Shown here piece by piece: positions 46,001 to 61,690 of a stretch of DNA of 64,000 bases. The translations under genes were made by a program, and so were the position numbers. Source of the stretch: Lamellibrachia satsuma (lineage: Eukaryota > Annelida > Polychaeta > Sabellida > Siboglinidae); contig BSQZ01000015.1 of NCBI GenBank assembly GCA_033239005.1, positions 10,791,001-10,855,000 of the forward strand, in the 5' to 3' direction. The notes beneath the pieces are model-generated. The model did no database searches. It was not told the origin of the DNA and worked only from the letters and a program-made list of their open reading frames with translations. The stretch's first letter is position 1. Each line of letters begins with the position of its first letter.

Positions 46001-49000
46001 ACTGTAGGAGTTGGAAGACAACTATAAACCACACTAGTAGTTGGAGGACAACTATAAACCACACTGTAGGAGTTGGAGGACAACTATAAACCACACTGTA
46101 GGAGTTGGAGGACAACTATAAACCACACTGTAGGAGTTGGAGGACAACTATAAACCACACTAGGAGTTGGAGGACAACTATAAACCACACTGTAGGAGTT
46201 GGAGGACAACTATAAACCACACTGTAGCAGTTGGAGGACAACTATAAACCACACTGTAGGAGTTGGAGGACAACTATAAACCACACTGTAGGAGTTGGAG
46301 GACAACTATAAACAACACTAGGAGTTGGAGGACAACTATAAACCACACTGTAGCAGTTGGAGGACAACTATAGACCACACTGTAGGAGTTGGAGGACAAC
46401 TATAAACCACACTAGGAGTTGGAGGACAACTATAAACCACACTAGCAGTTGGAGGACAAATATAAACCACACTGTAGGAGTTGGACGACAACTATAAACC
46501 ACACTAGGAGTTGGAGGATAACTATAAACCACACTAGGAGTTGGAGGACAACTATAAACCACACTGTAGCAGTTGGAGGACAACTATAAACCACACTGTA
46601 GGAGTTGGAGGACAACTATAAACCACACTAGGAGTTGGAGGACAACTATAAACCACAGTGTAGGAGTTGGAGGACAACTATAAACCACACTGTAGGAGTT
46701 GGAGGACAACTATAAACCACACTGTAGGAGTTGGAGGACAACTATAAACCACACTGTAGGAGTTGGAGGACAACTATAAACCACACTAGGAGTTGGAGGA
46801 CAACTATAAACCACACTGTAGGAGTTGGAGGACAACTATAAACCACACTGTAGGAGTTGGAGGACAACTATAAACCACACTGTAGGAGTTGGAGGACAAC
46901 TATAAACCACACTAGGAGTTGGAGGACAACTATAAACCACACTGTAGGAGTTGGAGGACAACTATAAACCACACTAGGAGTTGGAGGACAACTATAAACC
47001 ACACTGTAGGAGTTGGAGGACAACTATAAACCACACTGTAGGAGTTGGAGGACAACTATAAACCACACTGTAGGAGTTGGAGGACAACTATAAACCACAC
47101 TGTAGGAGTTGGAGGACAACTATAAACCACACTAGGAGTTGGAGGACAACTATAAACCACACTAGGAGTTGGAGGACAACTATAAACCACACTGTAGGAG
47201 TTGGAGGACAACTATAAACCACACTGTAGGAGTTGGAGGACAACTATAAACCACACTGTAGGAGTTGGAGGACAACTATAAACCACACTGTAGGAGTTGG
47301 AGGACAACTATAAACCACACTGTAGGAGTTGGAGGACAACTATAAACCACACTGTAGGAGTTGGAGGACAACTATAAACCACACTAGGAGTTGGAGGACA
47401 ACTATAAACCACACTGTAGGAGTTGGAGGACAACTATAAACCACACTGTAGGAGTTGGAGGACAACTATAAACCACACTGTAGGAGTTGGAGGACAACTA
47501 TAAACCACACTGTAGGAGTTGGAGGACAACTATAAACCACACTGTAGGAGTTGGAGGACAACTATAAACCACACTGTAGGAGTTGGAGGACAACTATAAA
47601 CCACACTGTAGGAGTTGGAGGACAACTATAAACCACACTAGGAGTTGGAGGACAACTATAAACCACACTGTAGGAGTTGGAGGACAACTATAAACCACAC
47701 TGTAGGAGTTGGAGGACAACTATAAACCACACTGTAGGAGTTGGAGGACAACTATAAACCACACTGTAGGAGTTGGAGGACAACTATAAACCACACTGTA
47801 GGAGTTGGAGGACAACTATAAACCACACTGTAGGAGTTGGAGGACAACTATAAACCACACTAGGAGTTGGAGGACAACTATAAACCACACTGTAGGAGTT
47901 GGAGGACAACTATAAACCACACTGTAGGAGTTGGAGGACAACTATAAACCACACTAGGAGTTGGAGGACAACTATAAACCACACTGTAGGAGTTGGAGGA
48001 CAACTATAAACCACACTAGGAGTTGGAGGACAACTATAAACCACACTAGGAGTTGGAGGACAACTATAAACCACACTAGGAGTTGGAGGACAACTATAAA
48101 CCACACTGTAGGAGTTGGAGGACAACTATAAACCACACTAGGAGTTGGAGGACAACTATAAACCACACTTTAGGAGTTGGAGGACAACTATAAACCACAC
48201 TAGGAGTTGGAGGACAACTATAAACCACACTGTAGGAGTTGGAGGACAACTATAAACCACACTCTAGGAGTTGGAGGACAACTATAAACCACACTGTAGG
48301 AGTTGGAGGACAACTATAAACCACACTGTAGGAGTTGGATGACAACTATAAACCACACTGTAGGAGTTGGAGGACAACTATAAACCACACTAGGAGTTGG
48401 AGGACAACTATAAACCACACTGTAGGAGTTGGAGGACAACTATAAACCACACTGTAGGAGTTGGAGGACAACTATAAACCACACTAGGAGTTGGAGGACA
48501 ACTATAAACCACACTAGGAGTTGGAGGACAACTATAAACCACACTGTAGGAGTTGGAGGACAACTATAAACCACACTGTAGGAGTTGGAGGACAACTATA
48601 AACCACACTGTAGGAGTTGGAGGACAACTATAAACCACACTGTAGGAGTTGGAGGACAACTATAAACCACACTGTAGGAGTTGGAGGACAACTATAAACC
48701 ACACTAGGAGTTGGAGGACAACTATAAACCACACTGTAGGAGTTGGAGGACAACTATAAACCACACTGTAGGAGTTGGAGGACAACTATAAACCACACTG
48801 TAGGAGTTGGAGGACAACTCTAAACCACACTGTAGGAGTTGGAGGACAACTATAAACCACACTGTAGGAGTTGGAGGACAACTATAAACCACACTGTAGG
48901 AGTTGGAGGACAACTATAAACCACACTAGGAGTTGGAGGACAACTATAAACCACACTAGGAGTTGGAGGACAACTATAAACCACACTGTAGGAGTTGGAG

Positions 49001-52000
49001 GACAACTATAAACCACACTGTAGGAGTTGGAGGACAACAATAAACCACACTGTAGGAGTTGGAGGACAACTATAAACCACACTAGGAGTTGGAGGACAAC
49101 TATATACCACACTGTAGGAGTTGGAGGACAACTATAAACCACACTGTAGGAGTTGGAGGACAACTATAAACCACACTAGGAGTTGGAGGACAACTATAAA
49201 CCACACTGTAGGAGTTGGAGGACAAATATAAACCACACTGTAGCAGTTGGAGGACAACTATAAACAACACTAGGAGTTGGAGGACAACTATAAACCACAC
49301 TAGGAGTTGGAGGACAACTATAAACCACACTGTAGGAGTTGGAGGACAACTATAAACCACACTGTAGGAGTTGGAGGACAACTATAAACCACACTGTAGG
49401 AGTTGGAGGACAACTATAAACCACACTGTAGGAGTTGGAGGACAACTATAAACCACACTGTAGGAGTTGGAGGACAACTATAAACCACACTTAGGAGTTG
49501 AAGGACAACTATAAACCACACTGTAGGAGTTGGAGGACAACTATAAACCACACTGTAGGAGTTGGAGGACAACTATAAACCACACTAGGAGTTGGAGGAC
49601 AACTATAAACCACACTGTAGGAGTTGGAGGACAACTATTAACCACACTGTAGGAGTTGGAGGACAACTATTGACAACACTATGAGTTGGAGGACAACTAT
49701 AAACCACACTAGGAGTTGGAGGACAACTATAAACCACACTAGGAGTTGGAGGACAACTATAGCCCACACTGTAATAGTTGGAGGACAACTATATACCACA
49801 CTAGGAGTTGGAGGACAACTATAAACCACATTGTAGCAGTTGGAGGACAACTATAAACCACACTAGGAGTTGGAGGACAACTATAAACCACACTGTAGGA
49901 GTTGGAGGACAACTATAAACCACACTGTAGGAGTTGGAGGACAACTATAAACCACACTGTAGGAGTTGGAGGACAACTATAAACCACACTAGGAGTTGGA
50001 GGACAACTATAAACCACACTGTAGGAGTTGGAGGACAACTATAAACCACACTAGGAGTTGGAGGACAACTATAAACCACACTGTAGGAGTTGGAGGACAA
50101 CTATAAACCACTGTAGGAGTTGGAGGACAACTATAAACCACACTAGGAGTTGGAGGACAACTATAAACCACACTGTAGGAGTTGGAGGACAACTATAAAC
50201 CACACTAGGAGTTGGAGGACAACTATAAACCACACTAGGAGTTGGAGGACAACTATAAACCACACTGTAGGAGTTGGAGGACAACTATAAACCACACTGT
50301 AGGAGTTGGAGGACAACTATAAACCACACTAGGAGTTGGAGGACAACTATAAACCACACTGTAGGAGTTGGAGGACAACTATAAACCACACTAGGAGTTG
50401 GAGGACAACTATAAAACACACTAGGAGTGGGAAGACAACTATAAACCACACTGTAGGAGTTGGAGGACAACTATAAACCACACTAGGAGTTGGAGGACAA
50501 CTATAAACCACACTGTAGGAGTTGGAGGACAACTATAAACCACACTGTAGGAGTTGGAGGACAACTATAAACCACACTGTAGGAGTTGGAGGACAACTAT
50601 AAACCACACTAGGAGTTGGAGGACAACTATAAACCACACTGTAGGAGTTGGAGGACAACTATAAACCACACTGTAGGAGTTGGAGGACAACTATAAACCA
50701 CACTGTAGGAGTTGGAGGACAACTATAAACCACACTAGGAGTTGGAGGACAACTATAAACCACACTGTAGGAGTTGGAGGACAACTATAAACCACAGTAG
50801 GAGTTGGAGGACAACTATAAACCACACTAGGAGTTGGAGGACAACTATAAACCACACTAGGAGTTGGAGGACAACTATAAACCACACTGTAGCAGTTGGA
50901 GGACAACTATAGACCACACTGTAGGAGTTGGAGGACAGCTATAAACCACACTGTAGGAGTTGGAAGACAACTATAAACCACACTAGGAGTTGGAGGACAA
51001 CTATAAACCACACTGTAGGAGTTGGAGGACAACTATAAACCACACTGTAGGAGTTGGAGGACAACTATAAACCACACTAGGAGTTGGAGGACAACTATAA
51101 ACCACACTAGGAGTTGGAGGACAACTATAAACCACACTGTAGGAGTTGGAGGACAACTATAAACCACACTGTAGGAGTTGGAGGACAACTATAAACCACA
51201 CTAGGAGTTGGAGGACAACTATAAACCACACTGTAGGAGTTGGAGGACAACTATAAACCACACTGTAGGAGTTGGAGGACAACTATAAACCACACTAGGA
51301 GTTGGAGGACAACTATAAACCACACTGTAGGAGTTGGAGGACAACTATAAACCACACTAGGAGTTGGAGGACAACTATAAACCACACTGTAGGAGTTGGA
51401 GGACAACTATAAACCACACTGTAGGAGTTGGAGGACAACTATAAACCACACTGTAGGAGTTGGAGGACAACTATAAACCACACTGTAGGAGTTGGAGGAC
51501 AACTATAAACCACACTGTAGGAGTTGGAGGACAACTATTAACTACACTAGGAGTTGGAGGACAACTATAATCCACACTGTAGGAGTTGGAGGACAACTAT
51601 AAACCACACTGTAGGAGTTGGAGGACAACTATTAACTACACTAGGAGTTGGAGGACAACTATAAACCACACTGTAGGAGTTGGAGGACAACTATAAACCA
51701 CACTGTAGGAGTTGGAGGACAACTATAAACCACACTAGGAGTTGGAGGACAACTATAAACCACACTGTAGGAGTTGGAGGACAACTATAAACCACACTAG
51801 GATTTTGAGGACAACTATAAACCATACTAGGATTTGGAGGACAACTATAAACCACACTGTAGGAGTTGGAGGACAACTATAAACCACACTAGGAGTTGGA
51901 GGACAACTATAAACCACACTGTAGGAGTTGGAGGACAACTATAAACCACACTAGGAGTTGGAGGACAACTATAAACCACACTAGGAGTTGGAGGACAACT

Positions 52001-55000
52001 ATAAACCACACTGTAGGAGTTGGAGGACAACTATAAACCACACTGTAGGAGTTGGAGGACAACTATAAACCACACTAGGAGTTGGAGGACAACTATAAAC
52101 CACACTGTAGGAGTTGGAGGACAACTATAAACCACACTGTAGGAGTTGGAGGACAACTATAAACCACACTGTAGGAGTTGGAGGACAACTATAAACCACA
52201 CTAGGAGTTGGAGGACAACTATAAACCACACTGTAGGAGTTGGAGGACAACTATAAACCACACTAGGAGTTGGAGGACAACTATAAACCACACTGTAGGA
52301 GTTGGAGGACAACTATAAACCACACTGTAGGAGTTGGAGGACAACTATAAACCACACTGTAGGAGTTGGAGGACAACTATAAACCACACTGTAGGAGTTG
52401 GAGGACAACTATAAACCACACTAGGAGTTGGAGGACAACTATAAACCACACTGTAGGAGTTGGAGGACAACTATAAACCACACTGTAGGAGTTGGAGGAC
52501 AACTATAAACCACACTGTAGGAGTTGGAGGACAACTATAAACCACACTGTAGGAGTTGGAGGACAACTATAAACCACACTGTAGGAGTTGGAGGACAACT
52601 ATAAACCACACTAGGAGTTGGAGGACAACTATAAACCACACTGTAGGAGTTGGAGGACAACTATAAACCACACTGTAGGAGTTGGAGGACAACTATAAAC
52701 CACACTGTAGGAGTTGGAGGACAACTATAAACCACACTGTAGGAGTTGGAGGACAACTATAAACCACACTGTAGGAGTTGGAGGACAACTATAAACCACA
52801 CTGTAGGAGTTGGAGGACAACTATAAACCACACTGTAGGAGTTGGAGGACAACTATAAACCACACTAGGAGTTGGAGGACAACTATAAACCACACTGTAG
52901 GAGTTGGAGGACAACTATAAACCACACTAGGAGTTGGAGGACAACTATAAACCACACTGTAGGAGTTGGAGGACAACTATAAACCACACTAGGAGTTGGA
53001 GGACAACTATAAACCACACTGTAGGAGTTGGAGGACAACTATAAACCACACTGTAGGAGTTGGAGGACAACTATAAACCACATTGTAGGAGTTGGAGGAC
53101 AACTATAAACCACACTGTAGCAGTTGGAGGACAACTATAAACCACACTGTAGGAGTTGGAGGACAACTATAAACCACACTAGGAGTTGGAGGACAACTAT
53201 AAACCACACTGTAGAGTTGGAGGACAACTATAAACCACACTGTAGGAGTTGGAGGACAACTATAAACCACACTGTAGGAGTTGGAGGACAACTATAAACC
53301 ACACTGTAGGAGTTGGAGGACAACTATAAACCACACTAGGAGTTGGAGGACAACTATAAACCACACTGTAGGAGTTGGAGGACAACTATAAACCACACTG
53401 TAGGAGTTGGAGGACAACTATAAACCACACTGTAGGAGTTGGAGGACAACTATAAACCACACTGTAGGAGTTGGAGGACAACTATAAACCACACTGTAGG
53501 AGTTGGAGGACAACTATAAACCACACTAGGAGTTGGAGGACAACTATAAACCACACTAGGAGTTGGAGGACAACTATAAACCACACTGTAGGAGTTGGAG
53601 GACAACTATAAACCACACTGTAGAGTTGGAGGACAACTATAAACCACACTAGGAGTTGGAGGACAACTATAAACCACACTGTAGGAGTTGGAGGACAACT
53701 ATAAACCACACTAGGAGTTGGAGGACAACTATAAACCACACTGTAGGAGTTGGAGGACAACTATTAACTACACTAGGAGTTGGAGGACAACTATAATCCA
53801 CACTGTAGGAGTTGGAGGACAACTATAAACCACACTGTAGGAGTTGGAGGACAACTATTAACTACACTAGGAGTTGGAGGACAACTATAAACCACACTGT
53901 AGGAGTTGGAGGACAACTATAAACCACACTGTAGGAGTTGGAGGACAACTATTAACTACACTAGGAGTTGGAGGACAACTATAAACCACACTGTAGGAGT
54001 TGGACGGCAACTCTAAACCACAGTAGGATTTGGAGGACAACTATAAACCACACTAGGAGTTGGAGGACAACTATAAACCACACTGTAGGAGTTGGAGGAC
54101 AACTATAAACCACACTGTAGGAGTTGGAGGACAACTATAAACCACACTGTAGGAGTTGGAGGACAACTATAAACCACACTGTAGGAGTTGGAGGACAACT
54201 ATAAACCACACTGTAGGAGTTGGAGGACAACTATAAACCACACTGTAGGAGTTGGAGGACAACTATAAACCACACTGTAGGAGTTGGAGGACAACTATAA
54301 ACCACACTGTAGGAGTTGGAGGACAACTATAAACCACACTAGGAGTTGGAGGACAACTATAAACCACACTGTAGGAGTTGGAGGACAACTATAAACCACA
54401 CTGTAGGAGTTGGAGGACAACTATAAACCGAAATAGGATTTGGAGAACAACTATAAACCACACTGTAGGAGTTGGAGGACAACTATAAACCACACTAGGA
54501 GTTGGAGGACAACTATAAACCACACTGTAGGAGTTGGAGGACAACTATAAACCACACTAGGAGTTGGAGGACAACTATAAACCACACTGTAGGAGTTGGA
54601 GGACAACTATAAACCACACTGTAGGAGTTGGAGGACAACTATAAACCACACTAGGAGTTGGAGGACAACTATAAACCACACTGTAGGAGTTGGAGGACAA
54701 ATATAAACCACACTGTAGGAGTTGGAGGACAACTATAAACCACACTGTAGGAGTTGGAGGACAACTATAAACCACACTAGGAGTTGGAGGACAACTATAA
54801 ACCACACTGTAGGAGTTGGAGGACAACTATAAACCACACTGTAGGAGTTGGAGGACAACTATAAACCACACTGTAGGAGTTGGAGGACAACTATAAACCA
54901 CACTAGGAGTTGGAGGACAACTATAAACCACACTGTAGGAGTTGGAGGACAACTATAAACCACACTAGGAGTTGGAGGACAACTATAAACCACACTGTAG

Positions 55001-58000
55001 GAGTTGGAGGACAACTATAAACCACACTGTAGGAGTTGGAGGACAACTATAAACCACACTGTAGCAGTTGGAGGACAACTATAAACCACACTGTAGGAGT
55101 TGGAGGACAACTATAAACCACACTGTAGGAGTTGGAGGACAACTATAAACCACACTAGGAGTTGGAGGACAACTATAAACCACACTGTAGGAGTTGGAGG
55201 ACAACTATAAACCACACTGTAGCAGTTGGAGGACAACTATAAACCACACTAGGAGTTGGAGGACAACTATAAACCACACTGTAGGAGTTGGAGGACAACT
55301 ATAAACCACACTAGGAGTTGGAGGACAACTATAAACCACACTGTAGGAGTTGGAGGACAACTATAAACCACACTAGGAGTTGGAGGACAACTATAAACCA
55401 CACTGTAGGAGTTGGAGGACAAATATAAACCACACTGTAGGAGTTGGAGGACAACTATAAACCACACTGTAGGAGTTGGAGGACAACTATAAACCACACT
55501 GTAGGAGTTGGAGGACAACTATAAACCACACTAGGAGTTGGAGGACAACTATAAACCACACTGTAGGAGTTGGAGGACAACTATAAACCACACTAGGAGT
55601 TGGAGGACAACTATAAACCACACTGTAGGAGTTGGAAGACAACTATAAACCACACTAGGAGTTGGAGGACAACTATAGACCACACTGTAGGAGTTGGAGG
55701 ACAACTATAAACCACACTAGGAGTTGGAGGACAACTATAAACCACACTGTAGGAGTTGGAGGACAACTATAAACCACACTAGGAGTTGGAGGACAACTAT
55801 AAACCACACTGTAGGAGTTGGAGGACAAATATAAACCACACTAGGAGTTGGAGGACAACTATAAACCACACTGTAGGAGTTGGAGGACAACTATAAACCA
55901 CACTAGGAGTTGGAGGACAACTATAAACCACACTAGGAGTTGGAGGACAACTATAAACCACACTGTAGGAGTTGGAGGACAACTATAAACCACACTAGGA
56001 GTTGGAGGACAACTATAAACCACACTGTAGGAGTTGGAGGACAACTATAAACCACACTGTAGGAGTTGGAGGACAACTATAAACCACACTGTAGGAGTTG
56101 GAGGACAACTATAAACCACACTAGGAGTTGGAGGACAACTATAAACCACACTGTAGGAGTTGGAGGACAACTATAAACCACACTGTAGGAGTTGGAGGAC
56201 AACTATAAACCACACTGTAGGAGTTGGAGGACAACTATAAACCACACTAGGAGTTGGAGGACAACTATAAACCACACTGTAGGAGTTGGAGGACAACTAT
56301 AGACCACACTGTAGGAGTTGGAGGACAACTATAAACCACACTGTAGGAGTTGGAGGACAACTATAAACCACACTGTAGGAGTTGGAGGACAACTATAAAC
56401 CACACTGTAGGAGTTGGAGGACAACTATAAACCACACTGTAGGAGTTGGAGGACAACTATAAACCACACTGTAGGAGTTGGAGGACAACTATAAACCACA
56501 CTGTAGAAGTTGGAAGACAACTATAAACCACACTGTAGGAGTTGGAGGACAACTATAAACCACACTAGGAGTTGGCGGACAACTATAAACCACACTGTAG
56601 GAGTTGGAAGACAACTATAAACCACACTTAGAGTTGGAGGACAACTATAAACAACTCTAGGAGTTGGAGGACAACTATAAACCACACTGTAGCAGTTGGA
56701 GGACAACTATAGACCACACTGTAGGAGTTGGAAGACAACTATAAACCACACTAGGAGTTGGAGGACAACTATAAACCACACTGTAGGAGTTGGAGGACAA
56801 CAATAAACCGAAATAGGATTTGGAGAACAATTATAAACCACACTGTAGGAGTTGGAGGACAACTATAAACCACACTAGTAGTTGGAGGACAACTATAAAC
56901 CACACGGTAGGAGTTGGAGGACAACTATAAACCACACTAGGAGTTGGAGGACAATTATAAACCACACTGTAGCAGTTGGAGGACAACTATAAACCACACT
57001 AGGAGTTGGAGGACAACTATAAACCACACTGTAGGAGTTGGAGGACAACTATAAACCACACTAGGAGTTGGAGGACAACTATAAACCACACTGTAGGAGT
57101 TGGAGGACAACTATAAACCACACTGTAGGAGTTGGAGGACAACTATAAACCACACTGTAGGAGTTGGAGGACAACTATAAACCACACTGTAGGAGTTGGA
57201 GGACAACTATAAACCACACTAGGAGTTGGAGGACAACTATAAACCACACTGTAGGAGTTGGAGGACAACTATAAACCACACTAGGAGTTGGAGGACAACT
57301 ATAAACCACACTGTAGGAGTTGGAGGACAACTATAAACCACACTGTAGGAGTTGGAGGACAACTATAAACCACACTGTAGGAGTTGGAGGACAACTATAA
57401 ACCACACTGTAGGAGTTGGAGGACAACTATAAACCACACTGTAGGAGTTGGAGGACAACTATAAACCACACTGTAGGAGTTGGAGGACAACTATAAACCA
57501 CACTGTAGGAGTTGGAGGACAACTATAAACCACACTGTAGGAGTTGGAGGACAACTATAAACCACACTAGGAGTTGGAGGACAACTATAAACCACACTAG
57601 GAGTTGGAGGACAACTATAAACCACACTGTAGGAGTTGGAGGACAACTATAAACCACACTGTAGGAGTTGGAGGACAACTATAAACCACACTGTAGGAGT
57701 TGGAGGACAACTATAAACCACACTGTAGGAGTTGGAGGACAACTATAAACCACACTGTAGGAGTTGGAGGACAACTATAAACCACACTAGGAGTTGGAGG
57801 ACAACTATAAACCACACTGTAGGAGTTGGAGGACAACTATAAACCACACTGTAGGAGTTGGAGGACAACTATAAACCACACTGTAGGAGTTGGAGGACAA
57901 CTATAAACCACACTGTAGGAGTTGGAGGACAACTATAAACCACACTGTAGGAGTTGGAGGACAACTATAAACCACACTGTAGGAGTTGGAGGACAACTAT

Positions 58001-60559
58001 AAACCACACTGTAGGAGTTGGAGGACAACTATAAACCACACTAGGAGTTGGAGGACAACTATAAACCACACTGTAGGAGTTGGAGGACAACTATAAACCA
58101 CACTGTAGGAGTTGGAGGACAACTATAAACCACACTGTAGGAGTTGGAGGACAACTATAAACCACACTGTAGGAGTTGGAGGACAACTATAAACCACACT
58201 GTAGGAGTTGGAGGACAACTATAAACCACACTGTAGGAGTTGGAGGACAACTATAAACCACACTGTAGGAGTTGGAGGACAACTATAAACCACACTGTAG
58301 GAGTTGGAGGACAACTATAAACCACACTGTAGGAGTTGGAGGACAACTATAAACCACACTGTAGGAGTTGGAGGACAACTATAAACCACACTGTAGGAGT
58401 TGGAGGACAACTATAAACCACACTGTAGGAGTTGGAGGACAACTATAAACCACACTGTAGGAGTTGGAGACAACTATAAACCACACTGTAGGAGTTGGAG
58501 GACAACTATAAACCACACTGTAGGAGTTGGAGGACAACTATAAACCACACTGTAGGAGTTGGAGGACAACTATAAACCACACTGTAGGAGTTGGAGGACA
58601 ACTATAAACCACACTAGGAGTTGGAGGACAACTATAAACCACACTGTAGGAGTTGGAGGACAACTATAAACCACACTGTAGGAGTTGGAGGACAACTATA
58701 AACCACATGTAGGAGTTGGAAGACAACTATAAACCACACTGTAGGAGTTGGAGGACAACTATAAACCACACTGTAGGAGTTGGAGGACAACTATAAACCA
58801 CACTGTAGGAGTTGGAGGACAACTATAAACCACACTGTAGGAGTTGGAGGACAACTATAAACCACACTAGGAGTTGGAGGACAACTATAAACCACACTGT
58901 AGGAGTTGGAGGACAACTATAAACCACACTGTAGGAGTTGGAGGACAACTATAAACCACACTTAGGAGTTGGAGGACAACTATAAACCACACTTAGGAGT
59001 TGGAGGACAACTATAAACCACACTGTAGGAGTTGGAGGACAACTATAAACCACACTGTAGGAGTTGGAGGACAACTATAAACCACACTAGGAGTTGGAGG
59101 ACAACTATAAACCACACTGTAGGAGTTGGAGGACAACTATAAACCACACTGTAGGAGTTGGAGGACAACTATAAACCACACTGTAGGAGTTGGAGGACAA
59201 CTATAAACCACACTGTCAGGAGTTGGAGGACAACTATAAACCACACTAGGAGTTGGAGGACAACTATAAACCACACTAGGAGTTGGAGGACAACTATAAA
59301 CCACACTGTAGGAGTTGGAGACAACTATAAACCACACTAGGAGTTGGAGGACAACTATAAACCACACTGTAGGAGTTGGAGGACAACTATAAACCACACT
59401 GTAGGAGTTGGAGGACAACTATAAACCACACTGTAGGAGTTGGAGGACAACTATAAACCACACTGTAGGAGTTGGAGGACAACTATAAACCACACTGTAG
59501 GAGTTGGAGGACAACTATAAACCACACTGTAGGAGTTGGAGGACAACTATAAACCACACTGTAGGAGTTGGAGGACAACTATAAACCACACTGTAGGAGT
59601 TGGAGGACAACTATAAACCACACTGTAGAAGTTGGAAGACAACTATAAACCACACTGTAGGAGTTGGAGGACAACTATAAACCACACTAGGAGTTGGAGG
59701 ACAACTATAAACCACACTGTAGGAGTTGGAGGACAACTATAAACCACACTGTAGGAGTTGGAGGACAACTATAAACCACACTAGGAGTTGGAGGACAACT
59801 ATAAACCACACTGTAGGAGTTGGAGGACAACTATAAACCACACTGTAGGAGTTGGAGGACAACTATAAACCACACTGTAGGAGTTGGAGGACAACTATAA
59901 ACCACACTGTAGGAGTTGGAGGACAACTATAAACCACACTGTAGGAGTTGGAGGACAACTATAAACCACACAGTAGGAGTTGGAGGACAACTATAAACCA
60001 CACTAGGAGTTGGAGGACAACTATAAACCACACTGTAGGAGTTGGAGGACAGCTATAAACCACAATGTAGGAGTTGGAGGACAGCTATAAACCACACTGT
60101 AGGAGTTGGAAGACAACTATAAACCACACTGTAGGAGTTGGAGGACAACTATAAACCACACTGTAGGAGTTGGAGGACAACTATAAACCACACCGTAGGA
60201 GTTGGAGGACAACTATAAACCACACTAGGAGTTGGAGGACAACTATAAACCACACTGTAGGAGTTGGAGGACAACTATAAACCACACTGTAGGAGTTGGA
60301 GGACAACTATAAACCACACTGTAGGAGTTGGAGGACAACTATAAACCACACTAGGAGTTGGAGGACAACTATAAACCACACTGTAGGAGTTGGAGGACAA
60401 CTATAAACCACACTGTAGGAGTTGGAGGACAACTATAAACCACACTGTAGGAGTTGGAGGACAACTATAAACCACACTGTAGGAGTTGGAGGACAACTAT
60501 AAACCACACTGTAGGAGTTGGAGGACAACTATAAACCACACTGTAGGAGTTGGAGGACA

Positions 60560-61690
60560 ACTATAAACCACACTGGTAGAGAGTTGGAGGACAACTATAA
60601 ACCACACTGTAGGAGTTGGAGGACAACTATAAACCACACTGTAGGAGTTGGAGGACAACTATAAACCACACTGTAGGAGTTGGAGGACAACTATAAACCA
60701 CACTAGGAGTTGGAGGACAACTATAAATCCACACTTTATAGGAGTTGGAGGACAACTATAAACCATACACTGCTAGGAGTTGGAGGACACTATAAACCAC
60801 ACTGTAGGAGTTGGAGGACAACTATAAACCACTGAGTAGGAGGATAACTATAAGCACACTAGGAGTTGGAGGACAACTATAAACCACACTGTAGGAGTTG
60901 GAGGACAACTATAGACCACACTAGGAGTTGTGGAGGACAACTATAAACCACACTGTAGGAGTTGGAGGACAACTATAAACCACAGTTAGGAGACACCAGG
61001 TGGAGGACAACTATATAACCACACTGTAGGAGTTGGAGGCCTTCTCTAAACCACACTAGGAGTTGGAGGACAACTATAGCCACACTGTAGGAGTTGGAGG
61101 ACAACTATAAACCACACTGTAGGAGTTGGAGGACATCTATAAACCACACTGTAGGAGTTGGAGGACAACTATAAACCACACTGTAGGAGTTGGAAGACAA
61201 CTATAAACCACACTAGCCAGAGTTGAGGACAACTATAAACCACATCTGTAGGAGTTGGAGGACAATTATAAACCACACTGTAGCAGTTGGAGGACAACTA
61301 TAGACCACACTGTAGGAGTTGGAGGACAACTATAAACCACACTGTAGGAGTTGGAGGACAACTGTAGACCACACTGGTAGCAGTTGGAGGACAACTATAG
61401 ACTACACTGTAGGAGTTGTTGGACAACTATAAGCTACACTGTAGGAGTTGGAAGACAACTATAAACAACAATTGTGGAGTTGGAGGACAACTATAAACCA
61501 CACTGTAGCAGTTGGAGGACAACTATAGACCACACTGTAGGAGTTGGAGGACAACTATAAAACCACACTGTAGCAGTTGGAGGACAACTATAAACCACAC
61601 TGTAGCAGTTGGAGGACAAATATAAAACCACACTGTAGGGAGTTGGATGACAACTATAAACCACACTGTAGGAGTTGGAGGACAACTAGA
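60560..61690. repeat. Indel-rich, disordered part of the satellite
   Basis: Within the otherwise uniform array this stretch has many irregular units: ctggtagagagttgg near 60573, ataaatccacactttatagg near 60724, a deleted unit near 60830, gacaccaggtgg near 60993, gccttctctaaacc near 61040 and others. Periods of 30 and 32 are lost repeatedly. It may be a real breakpoint with decay or poor consensus. Confidence 0.8.
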
